A stretch of DNA of 30,333 bases. It comes from Haplomitrium mnioides (taxonomy: Eukaryota > Marchantiophyta > Haplomitriopsida > Calobryales). The notes beneath the pieces are model-generated. The model had not been told where the DNA came from and did no database searches. It saw only the letters and a program-made list of their open reading frames with translations. Made by a program: the position numbers and the translations under genes. Positions 20,597 to 30,333 of the stretch are shown piece after piece. Where the stretch lies: assembly GCA_049999725.1 (NCBI GenBank), contig JBNGIS010019754.1, positions 38,273-68,605 of the forward strand. Direction: 5' to 3'. The first letter of the stretch is position 1; each line of letters starts with the position of its first letter.

Positions 20597-22075
20597 CTAT
20601 GGAAGTCTTACCTGCTGATGAGCATCCCCTCTTTGAGAATCTGACTCCACCGTTGCTCCTCTAGGCTCAATAGCCTTGCTTGCCACTCTAGTCACCATTG
20701 CAGATGCATCAATGTGGGTTGTCCCACACATGAATCCCATACCAGCTAAATCTCCATCAGTTGCGTATGAAGTAGAGGCTTCACCTCTTGAGTTGAGCCT
20801 CGCTTGAGCTGTTGTTATAGCAGCTAATTGTTGCTCCAACTGTGCGATCTTAGCATCCTTAGGATCCACAGTAACTGATGAAGCACCCAACCCAACTCTC
20901 CTAGCTAGTGATACTCCTGTGCCACTACCACCTCGCTCGCCTCTGCCTTGCTCACCTATGCAAGCTCCTCCTCGTCGCAGCTCCGGGTGAAGTGAAAAAC
21001 ATCGGTCCTTGGTGTGACCCATGACCCTACAATGGTCACATTGATGCTAGCTAGCTGCACTTGCATCTCCAGAATGCGCTGCTCATGGCTTGTTCGCCTC
21101 TGGACATAGCCTCTGTATATGATCTCCACCATAGGTCCCACAACCTGACTACTGACCTGCATAAGATGGAAAAGCTAACTGCCCTCCAGCCTTCTGACCT
21201 TTTTGTAATGCCGACTGTGATGTAGATGTAGCTGAAGACGCAAATTTTGGTACCTCCTTATGAAATCCTGCAATGACCACTCTCTCATTCACTAGGTTAA
21301 GCTTTATACTCTCTGATAGTGTAAACACAATGGCAAGAGTGGGATCAGAATCCTTGAGAAGGGTGGCATCTCTCACTCTCCTCCTTAAATCCCTGTCAAG
21401 GATGGAATACCAAAACTATACACCCTGAGCCTCTATCACTCCCTTCATGATATTGATGAGCCTTCTCATCTCAGTGTAAGCTTCTCTCAAGCTCTCTCTA
21501 GTCTTGTGCTGGAACTCTTGAAGACTATTCAGCTTGTCCATCCTCACGCCCTGGTAATTCTGCCTGAGAAGCTCAAAAAACTCAACCACAGGGTTAAACA
21601 CTGGAACCCCTCTACTCTCTGCTACAGTGACTGGAACAAGTGTACTGAAAACTCCTCCTGCCCTTGAAGCACCAATATTGTGACTAGTGCTACTAGAGGA
21701 TGTTGTATGGGTCACAGAGACATGGGCACTGGCCTTTCCACCATAGGTGATGAAGACATAATTGGGAGACCAATATTGTCTCCACTCCTCGATCTTAGTC
21801 AAATGAGCCTGCTTGAATTCATGGTAGTCATCCATAGGCGGCTCTTCCAAGTGCTGAAACAAACCTTTCCATGCCATGAAAGGTGTAAAGAGAGCTGAGT
21901 TTCGCAATGTTTGCAGATCACACCAAGTGTCAAACTCATGGATGAAATCATCCAGATCAATGGTGCCTATTGCACCAGAAAACCTCCTTGGCCCTTTTGT
22001 GGCCCCATACATCTCATCCATATCCTAAGACAACGGGGAATATACCTGAGTGATAGGAAGAGTTGCCTCTTGTTT
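20597..22075 (-). pseudogene. Gypsy gag (capsid and nucleocapsid)
   Basis: The frame is readable from about 22075, interrupted by TAG near 22025 and 21416. The capsid-like part (22021-21150) includes DLDDFIHEFDTWC, FMAWKGLFQHLEE and FELLRQNYQGVRM...TEMRRLI, typical of retrotransposon gag, which packages element RNA. After a frame disturbance (21150-21045) comes one CCHC zinc knuckle, CDHCRVMGHTKDRC (21040-20999). A predicted short coiled coil (AQLEQQLAAITTAQARL) lies near 20850. The product is split into at least three pieces by stops. The start codon is uncertain; protein sense extends upstream of the Met at 22021. Confidence 0.75.
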
Positions 22076-22820
22076 GTCTGATGTATGGTCACTTACCAAC
22101 TGCTGAGTCTCTCTTGCTGCAAGTCAAAACTGGATGCCACTGTGAGTGACGCCGTACTGCAACCTTCCACCCTTTGGCTGCATGTTGACCTCCGCTCAGC
22201 TGAACTCACTCACAGCTTAGAGGTTGTGCTATTGCCATTTAGCCACTTGCTCACAAGTCAGCTGAAATGCGCAAATCAGCACAAGTGACCCTTCCTTCTC
22301 ATATGGATAGGGTATACATGGCTTGATAATCCTAGTTGATTGGTCTTCTTCTCAACCTAGGAATAAAATTGACAATAAATCAAAACAAAATTTTATTGTT
22401 CTTCTCTTGAGCACTGCAGACTAATCTTCAGTTTCCTACAAACAAGCTTTCAAGCTTTCCTGCTTCACTTCAGCGAAAGTCTGGGCTTCTAGATAGCCTG
22501 CGCCCTAGGAGCGTGTTGGTGGACGCCTACCACCCTTGCACCGCTCAGCAAAGGGTTTGGTTCAGCCTCTCTGAATTCAGAAAATTTTTTTTATTTTACC
22601 AAAAATTTTGTTTTAGTTCAATTAGTGTTCAATTACCTGCAGTTCTGTGTTGCAAACAGATTTCTGGCTGTCAGCCAATGCTTTGGAGCATTCAAGCAGA
22701 ATTCACGAAATCAGAAGCACCATTGGCCATATGTTCCCTTTGCGAGTGTGAAGGCCTCTCAGGAACAGCTGATAAGAGCAGGGCGCATGATTCCTAGAAG
22801 GGAAATAGGATCATGGCGGA
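22076..22820. other. Upstream region of gag; no gene recognised
   Basis: On the element strand it contains an AT-rich block with AATAAA-like signals (22370-22410) and T-rich tracts (22585-22620). It probably holds the 5' untranslated region and perhaps part of a 5' LTR, but no tRNA-type primer site or LTR edge could be identified. Confidence 0.3.
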
Positions 22821-24100
22821 AGAGATGAGGAGAGGGAGCAGTGATCGCCAGCCAAAGAAGGGGCCCCATTTTCAAATTCGAAGCATGCCAGCAAGAATCC
22901 GTGGGCCTAAAGAGGATGCGGGGATCGGAGCATGGGAAGCAAAAATAGAGCAGCCACTTATGGCGAAGCGATCGCACAAGGAAGAAGAGAGGATCAACAA
23001 TAAGGAAGTCCGAAGGCACTCCGAGGAAAGGTAGATCGCGGTGGTCCTGCAACGGCCACAAATCAGGAAGCAAGCATCAAGAGCTGACAGGAGGAGGTGA
23101 GATCGTCACGAGGGCGAGCAAGGCCAGGGAAGAGGGACGCCTTGATCCCACAAGCAAGAGCGAGCCCTGTAGAGGCCGATCGAACGCTCCATTCAAGTCT
23201 GTAAGTCTTGGCGGAAGAGTGGAATCTCCGAAAGGTCCCGCAAGATTCCACGGAAATGTGGCATCTCCAGAGCTCTTTGTGGGATTCCACGGACGATGTG
23301 GCGGCACCAAGAGGCCCACGGATCTACGGACAAGCGCCTCCCTAAGTGGGGAACCCACTTAACTGGGTTCCGATTTGTCTTACGACGTGGGGATCCCTAG
23401 TTAAGAGGGATCCGCAAGGAACCCAACATGGGAGCAAGGAGAAGGGCCCGAAATAGCGACTTATCACGGGTCTGGCCGAAGGAAAATGGGAGAGTGCCGG
23501 AAGGACAATCTATCAAAGATCCGAGAGGAGGAGGAGCGTGAAAGCTGAAGGGGCGACCTAGCGCAGATTCGTCAAGAGGAAACACAGAGGAGAGCCGAAA
23601 GGGGGACTGATCACCAGTCTGACCAAATAAGAGCAAGTGAAAGCAAAAAGGCGACTTGTTAGCAAACCAGTTCGAATGACGCGCATCAGTGGCGAAGCGG
23701 TGACCCAACGCAAACCATCCAGCGAGAAGAAGGCTGAGCTAGAAGAGCGATAGGGCGCATATCCGGTGGGGGGAAACGAAGGGCATGGCGGAAGGACGAT
23801 ATATCGGCAAATCGGCGAGCGAGATGAGAGCGGCCGGAAAACAAAGCTAACGTTGGTGCGGCCGACGGAGGGGCTAGTAGGGTCGAAAAAGTGACTCTTC
23901 ATCGCTTCGGCATCTCGAAAGGTAAAAGTTCGACGGGGTGCGGCCGGCATCTGAAAGTTCAAAAGAGGCGAACGGTCTAAAAGGGCCTAGTAGTTCTTAT
24001 AGCGAGCTTTCAGAAATGTTAACAAAGCTAGCCTCAAGTGCGCGTAGTTCTTACTTCGAAGGTACGTCAAAACAACAACATTGGCACCGTTCTTATTCGG
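22821..24100. repeat. GC- and purine-rich non-coding block with degenerate repeats
   Basis: Base composition changes sharply from AT-rich to G/A-rich on the plus strand. Loose repeats recur, such as GGAAGGACRAT followed by ATC (near 23488 and 23790) and GCGACTTRT or GGGACTGATCACC followed by a GTCTGRCC-like phrase (near 23455, 23605 and 23652). Minus-strand frames over 100 codons exist, but their composition follows the repeats and no domain is seen. It is likely the LTR or leader of a retroelement. Confidence 0.35.
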
Positions 24101-24199
24101 CGAGCAGGGGAAGTCTGCGGTGGTTCTACGAATGACATGGCGAGCGCAGGGAGTTCGCGGGAGGCTTCAAAAACGTGGCGCGCTGAGGAGCCTTGTTGT

Positions 24200-24575
24200 G
24201 TTTCCGAAGGTCAACTTTGGAAGAAGGGTCTGCGCGACAGTCCGCTTACCCCTTTGCGGGGCGGCGTCGGACGGCGGCCTTCGGATGACGTGGCGTCTTG
24301 GGAAGCACACATGGGTTCCGTGGGTCAACATCGGAAGGAGGTCAGCGCGACGGTCCGCCTACCCCTTTGTGGAGCGGCGTCAGACGGCAGCCTATGGAGG
24401 ACGTGGCGACTCCAGAGACCCCGAGGCAATTCACGAGACACGTGGCGCAAGGAGAGGAGCTCACCTAACCTCGGGCAATGTGCCGGTCAACTACGGAGGG
24501 AGCGGTCAGTGCGACGGTCAGCCAACCCCTTTGCGGGGCAGCGGTGCAGCGGACGACGTGGTGCAAGGAGAAGAA
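24200..24575 (+). repeat. Imperfect tandem repeat with ACGTGGC motifs
   Basis: Three related units begin GTCAACNNNGGA at 24210, 24324 and 24486. Each continues through a GCGACRGTC-ACCCCTTTG block to GACGTGGC or GACGTGGT (near 24288, 24400 and 24556). Related ACATGGC and ACACGTGGC copies lie near 24135 and 24440. GACGTGGC resembles plant bZIP-binding elements, but in a retroelement block it may simply be part of the repeat unit. Confidence 0.6.
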
Positions 24576-24919
24576 AGAAGAATCTACGGGAGGATCTAAG
24601 GAGATTCCTTGGAGTCGGTTCCGTGGGGCACTGCGGAACTCAGTTCCGATAGCCTCTTCGGACCTGGTTCTACAAGAATCTACGGAATCTCTCCCCGCAA
24701 GATTCCTCGGAGCTCCCCGTTCAAGTTACCGTTGTCCTTGGCTTTTCCTCGACCAACTGCAGGACACGCGACGCCTTCTCCCATCCCGTGGTAATGGGAT
24801 TACCGAACAGTGAAGCCACGCGTTGTCATCCCCTATTCCGAGCTAACGGCAATAACGACTATTCATCGGATCGGGCGTCGGAGGGCAGCGTGCGAGGGGA
24901 GCATACATTGTTTGCTATC

Positions 24920-25480
24920 GAATTCTTTCAGGTTGATGCACAAGCATCTCAAGGCGCGAGGCAACTGCATGCAAAAGGGAATCGCAACGAGGGGGGCTGG
25001 GGTTAGAATTCACTGACAAGACCACGTGAAGCAGAGGTACTCGCTCAAGGAGAACCGGGGGATTTAGAGGAGGACTGGGGGGAGACCCATGTGACCTCAT
25101 CCTTGTAGGCGGACCAGGGCGGAGGGTTACTGATACGGGGTCTCAATTGATTATGGTCAGCTAAGACTTCGAGGGAGGCCACCATGGGAGGACGTAGGGT
25201 CATCTCTGCATTCTTTGTGTAGAAGCATCACAACTTGAGGACAAGGAAATCGCAATGAGGGGCGGCTAGAGTGGGAATTTAGTGAGGAACTACGTGAAGC
25301 AGGGGTACTAGCTCCAGAGGGCCAAGAGGATTTAGAGGAGGAATGGAGGGAGACCCAGGTGACCTCATCCTTGCCGATGGACCAGAGGAGAGGGTTACTG
25401 ATACGATAGTTCAAAGGGATTCCGGCCAGTTATGACTTCAGGAGAGGCCGCCAAGTGAGGAGCTTGGGGTTGTCTCTGCC
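24920..25480 (+). repeat. Two tandem copies of a block of about 280 bp
   Basis: Bases about 24920-25207 and 25208-25480 share long stretches: AAGCATC, GGGAATCGCAA/GGAAATCGCAA, ACGTGAAGCAG, GATTTAGAGGAGGA, GTGACCTCATCCTTG and GAGGGTTACTGATACG. A third copy starts at about 25481 and is lost after about 20 bases. No protein-like frame was found. Confidence 0.8.
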
Positions 25481-26600
25481 ATTCCTTGTGTGTGAGCATC
25501 AACCCATAGTGTTCTGAGGACACTCTGGTGTGTTATTCTTCAAGTGGAGCTGAGAGGGGGGGGAGGGGCAATGCGAGTGCCGATGCACTGTGCGTAGTAA
25601 GACCCGTCGAGGCTCGAGAGTGGAGTGGGCTACCTGCAGCTGGTAAAGTTGTCTTCCAGAGGTGGAAGTAAAAGAAACTCTCTTCCTAACCTGAGGAAGG
25701 GAAGTTAAAAAACTATCTGGAGAGGAGGGTGTGTGGGTTGCTGGGCTGCAGTTGTAAGGCAGCGCGACTCATAAGGGAAGTATCATTAGTTAGAAATCCA
25801 GAGGGCCTTCAAGGACTCTGTTTTCTCTTGCACATAGTATACAAATGTGTTTGTTCATATCTGTGTAGTTAGATTTCCTTTCTGCATTGTGTTGTCTAGT
25901 TGTATTAGATTAGGAGACACAGATCAGCTGAGCAAACCCTGGGAACACACTTGAAGGGGGAGTCCAATCCCTTGACACAAGTCTGGTATCATGGGGGTAA
26001 ATGCTCTCTAGTCTTATTCTGTTGCATAGATTAGGACTTAGTGCATTAGGATAGTTAGGATAATCTATTTCAGCTATGTGACAACCTTGAGAGGGGGAGT
26101 CCAGCCTTTTGTAGTGTTCAGCTGTGTAGGTCACCAGCACCATTCTGCCCAAGCACAAATAAGGTGGTAGGACCTAAGTCATTGGGTCCTAGGAATAAAG
26201 AAGAAGAGTCACACAAATCACAACTGGGTGTTATGGATGTGGACCTGAGAGAATGGTTGAATGTTTGACTTGAGTGTGTGAAGAAGAAGAGTGAGAAAAG
26301 AATACCAGGCCTGTAAGGAGAGGAAGAGTCCTTAAGGTCTGAAAGTGGTAACTGGCAAGGGGCCATCTCAGAAAAGAACCTGAAAGCCCGAAACCCGTCT
26401 TCCCTTGGCTCAAAACAGGGTCTGAAAAGGTTAAGACCTGAAACAGGGGAATAACACTAGCATCAGGTCTCTTTTTGAACCTCTGTCTGCAAATAGAGTA
26501 TTGTGCTCTTCTAGGTCAGACCAAGGCTGCTCTGTCAGCCTAAAATAGAGTAACTCCTCATTTCAATATTCTATCATGGCTCCTTCCCAACAAATAATAT
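25481..26600. other. Non-coding stretch with two polypurine-like runs
   Basis: It contains the phrase GGGGGAGTCCA twice, in TTGAAGGGGGAGTCCAATCC (about 25950) and TTGAGAGGGGGAGTCCAGCC (about 26088). Both resemble polypurine tracts next to LTRs on the plus strand. A TGGTATCATGGG at 25984 partly resembles an initiator-tRNA primer site. The combination suggests a plus-strand retroelement remnant, but no coding sequence supports it. Confidence 0.25.
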
Positions 26601-28984
26601 GAGAGCACGCTGCCCACTCTGGCTAAAAGCCTTCAATTTATAACAAAGCCTACACTGTTGGACTAAATCTTCTTTGAACAATTTTGACTCTAGCAAATCT
26701 ATTGCTTGACAAAGATTTAGAGCCACTCCTATTTCAATATCACTCCTGCAATCTTAGCACAACGTATGCACCTCTGCCACACTCTACAATCATTTCTCAA
26801 AAATCTTAGCAGCCCTCTTCCTTGTCCTTTGTCAGATCTGGTTTTCCGATATGTAGTCTTGCCCTTGAAGAAATGGCTGAGTATGCTCCTCACAAAAAAT
26901 TCACCAAATGAGCTTCTCTTGTTTTCACAACAATCTGCACTCCCGTCTCTTCTAATTGGCAAAACTCTTTGAATGAATTATCTGCAATCTTACCTTGCAA
27001 TTCTAGCAGCCTGCGACTGTGCTTGTTCTTCAATTGTGCCAACAAGAGAGACCCCTCTGCAGTTTCTAAAATCACTTTCTAGCAACATTCATCATGCATT
27101 ATTTTCCTCATGAGACCCAATCTCCAACAAGAGACTCTACAGGGTCTTCCACTCTACATGGTCTACAGAGATTTCTGTTTAATTCTTGTGATCAACAAAG
27201 AGCTTGCAACACTAGAATTCCCTGAAACGAAGAGCTTCTCATTGATTTGCCTCAAATCTCCTTAGATGTTGACTGCACACTTTTGTGAAATCTACTTGAG
27301 TATTTGCCTAACCTCGCAACTGGCCCTTTGCTTTTCACCAAAGGAAATGAGTAGCCAAATGCAATCCTCCAAAGTATCTGTAAGACTGATTCGCTGCTCG
27401 ACACAATCTCTTGATCTGTGATTCTGCCTTCTGCTTGACAAAATCCCTAGCACACAATCGTCAATGATTTCTTCTACAGCAAATGGCCGACACAAAACAA
27501 GATCAAAATCTCCTTGCTTGATGCTGCAGCTCAATGAAGCCCTGCAAGGATCAAATCCCTAAAACCTTGCTCGATTGTCTTGTCTTCACCATCAAATAGG
27601 GAGCTGCAATTTGAAGAGAGCAGCTCCACAATTTTTTGATTCCTCCTCTTTGACGAAAAATACTTTGCAATTTTGTTTGCAAATTTGGAATAGGAGGATT
27701 TCTTCCCAAATCCTTAAAATGATCAACAAACCTGTCAAAGAGAGGAAAATGTAGAGAGCAAATCCATGACGAAGAGATCTGTTGAAGAGTAACTCAATGA
27801 GAATGTGCTCACGGTCAAACCCCAAAGCTATTATGCAATTCTGTCCACCTGATTATTGCTCGAATCGGGTTTTGCTTGCTAAAAAACGTAGGCTGCAGCT
27901 GTTCGTAGCTCACCATGTACTCGACGAATCCTAAGCCGCTCTTGCAACTCCCTTGCTTGAGAAGTCGAATGAATCCAACCCACGTTGGATAAATGGCCCC
28001 TTGATTGCTACTTACTTCGACGAGTTTGCAGCTACTTGATGATGTGCCCTTTGTACGTGATGAACCAGCAAAAACTCTTGCTACAAACCAAAAACAATTG
28101 AGGCTCTCTCTTTGATGAAGAAACTTGAGGAATAAACCTCCTGGAAAACACTGCTCGTGGATCTTACTCGACTATGCACTACTCAAAGACTGATGCTCAA
28201 CAATGCCCTGCTCGAAATCGTTTCTTGTTTCGTGTGATTTTTGCTGCTCGAGCAAATCCCTAAAAACACTTCTTCGATTTTTCCTCAACCACAAATCAGA
28301 TTACACCTTCGATTCCTACTTCGATTCTTTAGGTATGACCTCTATTCAAATCGACTCATAGAATGTTTTGAGTTCTTTTTTGATTCTGCTTCTTTGTGGC
28401 TGTTTGATGTTGTAGATCAACAAAAACCTTCAACAATCCTCTGCGCGACAAGTCAACATAGTCCTTTTGCTCGAGGAAACTCTTGTCAACCAAGCCTCTA
28501 CTCGATGAAGAATCTGCAGCGTTTTTGCCACCAAATCCCTACCATGCTTTGACAAAATCTTCAGCTGAAGACATTTGTTCGATGCTGCCTCTTTGCTTGA
28601 TGAAAATCTGCACAATAATCTGTGCTCTTAGACACTCAACGATTTAGCAGCCTTCTATGAATCGCTAGAACATTTTGCCATAGCAGAGGATGTCGCAAAT
28701 CCGCGCTCAATAATTTTTGATCTTCAAGGAACTTGGAGCACCGCAACAACAAGAATCAAACCACAAATTTTTTCTTGAGGTCTATTGCAGCAACCTCACA
28801 CACTAGAAATTCTGCAACCGATTTTTCTTTAGTTTCTTCCCAAACCAGCAATCGCCAGCAGAATTTCTTGCACAAATCTTCAGCACTCCAAGATACCACA
28901 TATGCTACCAAATCTTCTGATCCAATTTCTCACTTGCAATCCAAGATACCATGGATGCTCCACAGAGAAATCTGAGATCTTTCG
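26600..28984 (-). other. AT-rich non-coding tract, probable LTR interior
   Basis: It is continuous in style with the LTR copy at 28985-29253: many phrases such as TTGCTCGA, CTCGATGAAGAATCTGC and AAATCCCTA recur in varied form. No protein-like frame was recognised. If it is R-U5 of that LTR, the LTR would be over 2.5 kb; the partner copy that could show this falls in the assembly gap. Confidence 0.35.
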
Positions 28985-29253
28985 ATGTACTTTTCTTTGA
29001 GTGATACCTTCTCGAAGAAATTCCCAAAAGTGTGTGTTAATCTTCCGATATTAGAACCAGCGCACCTTTGCTCACAAGGAATCCACGCTTCTCCAAGAGC
29101 TGCAATGTCTCAACTCTCTTCTTGGTTCATAAACGAAATGAGACATCAAAAGATAACCTTTTGATGAGAGTACATGGCCTTATATACTAAGGCACAAAAA
29201 GATGAAAACCTCAAAATGTCTTAAAATAGAAAACTACATGGAATGTTGTGACA
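28985..29253 (-). mobile_element. Start of LTR copy at the other end of the nested insertion
   Basis: It begins TGTCACAACATTCC on the minus strand directly after the cut integrase codon, and matches 11066-10796 over about 270 bases with scattered differences. A TATA box (TATATAAGG on the minus strand, near 29185) is only about 65-70 bases from the LTR start, implying a very short U3 and a long R-U5. Confidence 0.75.
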
Positions 29254-30276
29254 CAACACTAGATCTCCTTCTTGCAAAAGTTGAGGTGGGAGCTTCTTAT
29301 CATGTTGTATCTTGCTTAATCATTGTTGGTGCCTCAATCTTTGTTCTGCCACCAACAGTGTTTCTTCAAGCTGCTCTATTTGCTCCAACTGCTCTTCTCT
29401 TCTTTTGGTCTCTCCCCTCTTTTCTGTGATCAATACTCTTTTGGTGAGTACTTTGAACTCCACAGGTAGCAAAGAATGTTGCCAAAACACCATGTAATAA
29501 GGACTATGACTAGTGGTAGTTTTATAGGCCAGGTTATATGCAAACATTGTGGTGAGTAACTTCAGATCCCAATCTATCTTGCTGGCCGCAACCAATTGGT
29601 TTAATATTTTCCCGATGATACCATTTGCTCTCTTGGTTAGCTTGTTAACCTTCAAATGATAAGCGGTTGTCTTGCAATGTTTGACCAGGTAGTGCTTTGT
29701 TAGCTTATTGACAACTTGATTCAAAAAGTGGGTGCCTTGATCACTTACTAATTCCGGAGGCGCGTCGAATCTTGTGAAAATTTTCTCGTATAGGAATCGT
29801 GCCACAGTAGAGGCGTCATTTCTCTGCGTAGCCCTTGCCTCCATCCACTTGGTTGCATAATCAGCAGAGAGTAGAATATATCGGTTCCCTCTTCTTGTGG
29901 TCGGGGAAATTGACTCGATGAAGTCAATCCCGCATTTCTCAAAGGGTGCCAAAGCTAGTATCAAAATTAATGGGTGGTGAGAAGACGGGGCTGGCTTTCC
30001 CGATCGCTGGCAGGGATCACACCGTTTTACAAAGAAATGAACATCCCTATGCAAAGTGGGCCACCAGTATTTAGCCATCAAGATCTTCCATATAGTGGCC
30101 TCCGTGGCAAAATGGCTACCTTCCGTATCTTCATGCATGGCTCTCATAACGGTGGTGGCTTGGTTTGCTTCTAGGCATTGGCATACTTGTCTGTCTGGGC
30201 AGGATTTATGGAGCACTCCTTTGATCAAAAAGTAAGGCCGCACTGTTAAGGGAGCTTCTACCGATAACTCTTTTAG
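29254..30276 (-). pseudogene. Host Ty3/gypsy integrase, zinc-binding and catalytic core
   Basis: Minus-strand reading starts near 30276. The HHCC zinc domain is MHEDTEGSHF...CDPCQRSGKP. The catalytic core has Asp in GIDFIES (29925-29923), Asp in LVSDQGTHF (29742-29740) and, exactly 35 residues later, Lys (LTKRANG, 29634-29632) where the catalytic Glu belongs. The frame goes on through AYNLAYKTTTSHSPYYM to LRHQQ, a TGA at 29320, then LLQEGDLVL, where the nested insertion begins. Integrase inserts element cDNA into chromosomes; this copy lacks the third catalytic residue and is split, so it is inactive. Upstream pol (RT, RNase H) is replaced by an AT-rich insertion at 30277. Confidence 0.85.
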
Positions 30277-30333
30277 CTACTAAAATAATATATAGATAGT
30301 AGTATTTTTTTTAGTATTTAGCTAGGGAAAACA
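30273..30333. repeat. AT-rich hairpin-like sequence interrupting pol
   Basis: TAGCTACTAAAA (about 30274) and TTTTAGTATTTAGCTA (about 30309) are imperfect inverted copies around an AT-rich centre. Protein sense of the integrase ends at this point, and two TAG codons follow in frame. It looks like a small foldback insertion, or the edge of a larger one beyond the window. Confidence 0.4.

Larger units (their letters stand above)
10556..29253 (-). mobile_element. 18.7-kb nested insertion splitting the host integrase gene
   Basis: The sequence QEGDLVL ending at 29254 and LYDNRF beginning near 10550 are consecutive in Ty3/gypsy integrases, and here lie 18.7 kb apart in the same orientation. Removing 10556-29253 together with one GTTG restores a continuous reading frame. 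The insert begins TGTC and ends GACA on the minus strand and is flanked by GTTG, as for an LTR-element integration. The inside is not one simple element: it contains gypsy gag, protease, methyltransferase, integrase and PHD fragments, a LINE, a satellite and GC-rich repeats. Confidence 0.7.

Noticed and set aside
23397-23962. Minus-strand frames of 103 and 134 codons as a proline/serine-rich protein
   Set aside because: Overlapping frames in a GC-rich degenerate repeat block; composition follows the repeats and no domain is visible.
25984-25995. tRNA-Met primer binding site of a plus-strand retroelement
   Set aside because: Only the first eight bases fit (TGGTATCA); no LTR edge or plus-strand gag was found next to it.
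10556-29253. Helitron (insert beginning TC)
   Set aside because: The target duplication GTTG, TGTC...GACA ends and LTR copies at both ends fit an LTR element; no CTAG 3' end with hairpin.

Overview
The window looks like nuclear DNA of a land plant with a large, repeat-rich genome: GT-AG introns with T-rich tracts, plant-type Ty3/gypsy elements, an L1-like LINE, satellites and one 100-N assembly gap (10684-10783). A seed-free plant such as a fern is my best guess, but the sequence alone does not prove it. I find no intact gene; every coding region has stops or frameshifts.

Region 1 (1-7832) is the oldest layer: two divergent, decayed, probably intron-containing genes separated by about 540 bp. 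The minus-strand gene (about 2989 to 1) is unrecognised. The plus-strand gene (3534-7268) is the most interesting object here. It has a ParB-like domain followed by a bacterial-type beta-class DNA amino-methyltransferase (catalytic DIPY upstream of the AdoMet motif DLCSGSG), spread over about four exons. Both genes and their flank carry an unusual palindromic repeat built around ATGCGCGCAT; I did not see it elsewhere in the window.

Region 2 (7833-30276) is a nest of retroelements. A minus-strand Ty3/gypsy element (host) has its 3' LTR at about 7833-10097. Its integrase gene is cut in two: one part at 29254-30276, the last part at 10303-10555. The 18.7 kb between them has TGTC...GACA ends and a GTTG target duplication, so it is a later insertion. 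Inside that insertion are fragments of another minus-strand gypsy element with gag (about 22075-20597), protease (about 20412-19825), a cytosine-5 DNA methyltransferase (about 19425-18485), integrase (about 12690-11522) and a C-terminal PHD-like zinc finger (about 11527-11363). Its reverse transcriptase and RNase H are missing. In their place are a 5'-truncated plus-strand LINE (12690-15541) and a 21-nt satellite of about 2.5 kb (15570-18130). From 22.1 to 29.25 kb lie non-coding, repeat-rich sequences, including an LTR copy (28985-29253) repeated at 10796-11066.

Taken together, the window holds two unrelated DNA-methyltransferase genes, one of bacterial beta class fused to ParB and one C5 type carried by a retrotransposon, plus a chromatin-reader-like finger. 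All are decayed, mostly through changes that could be C-to-T or G-to-A.
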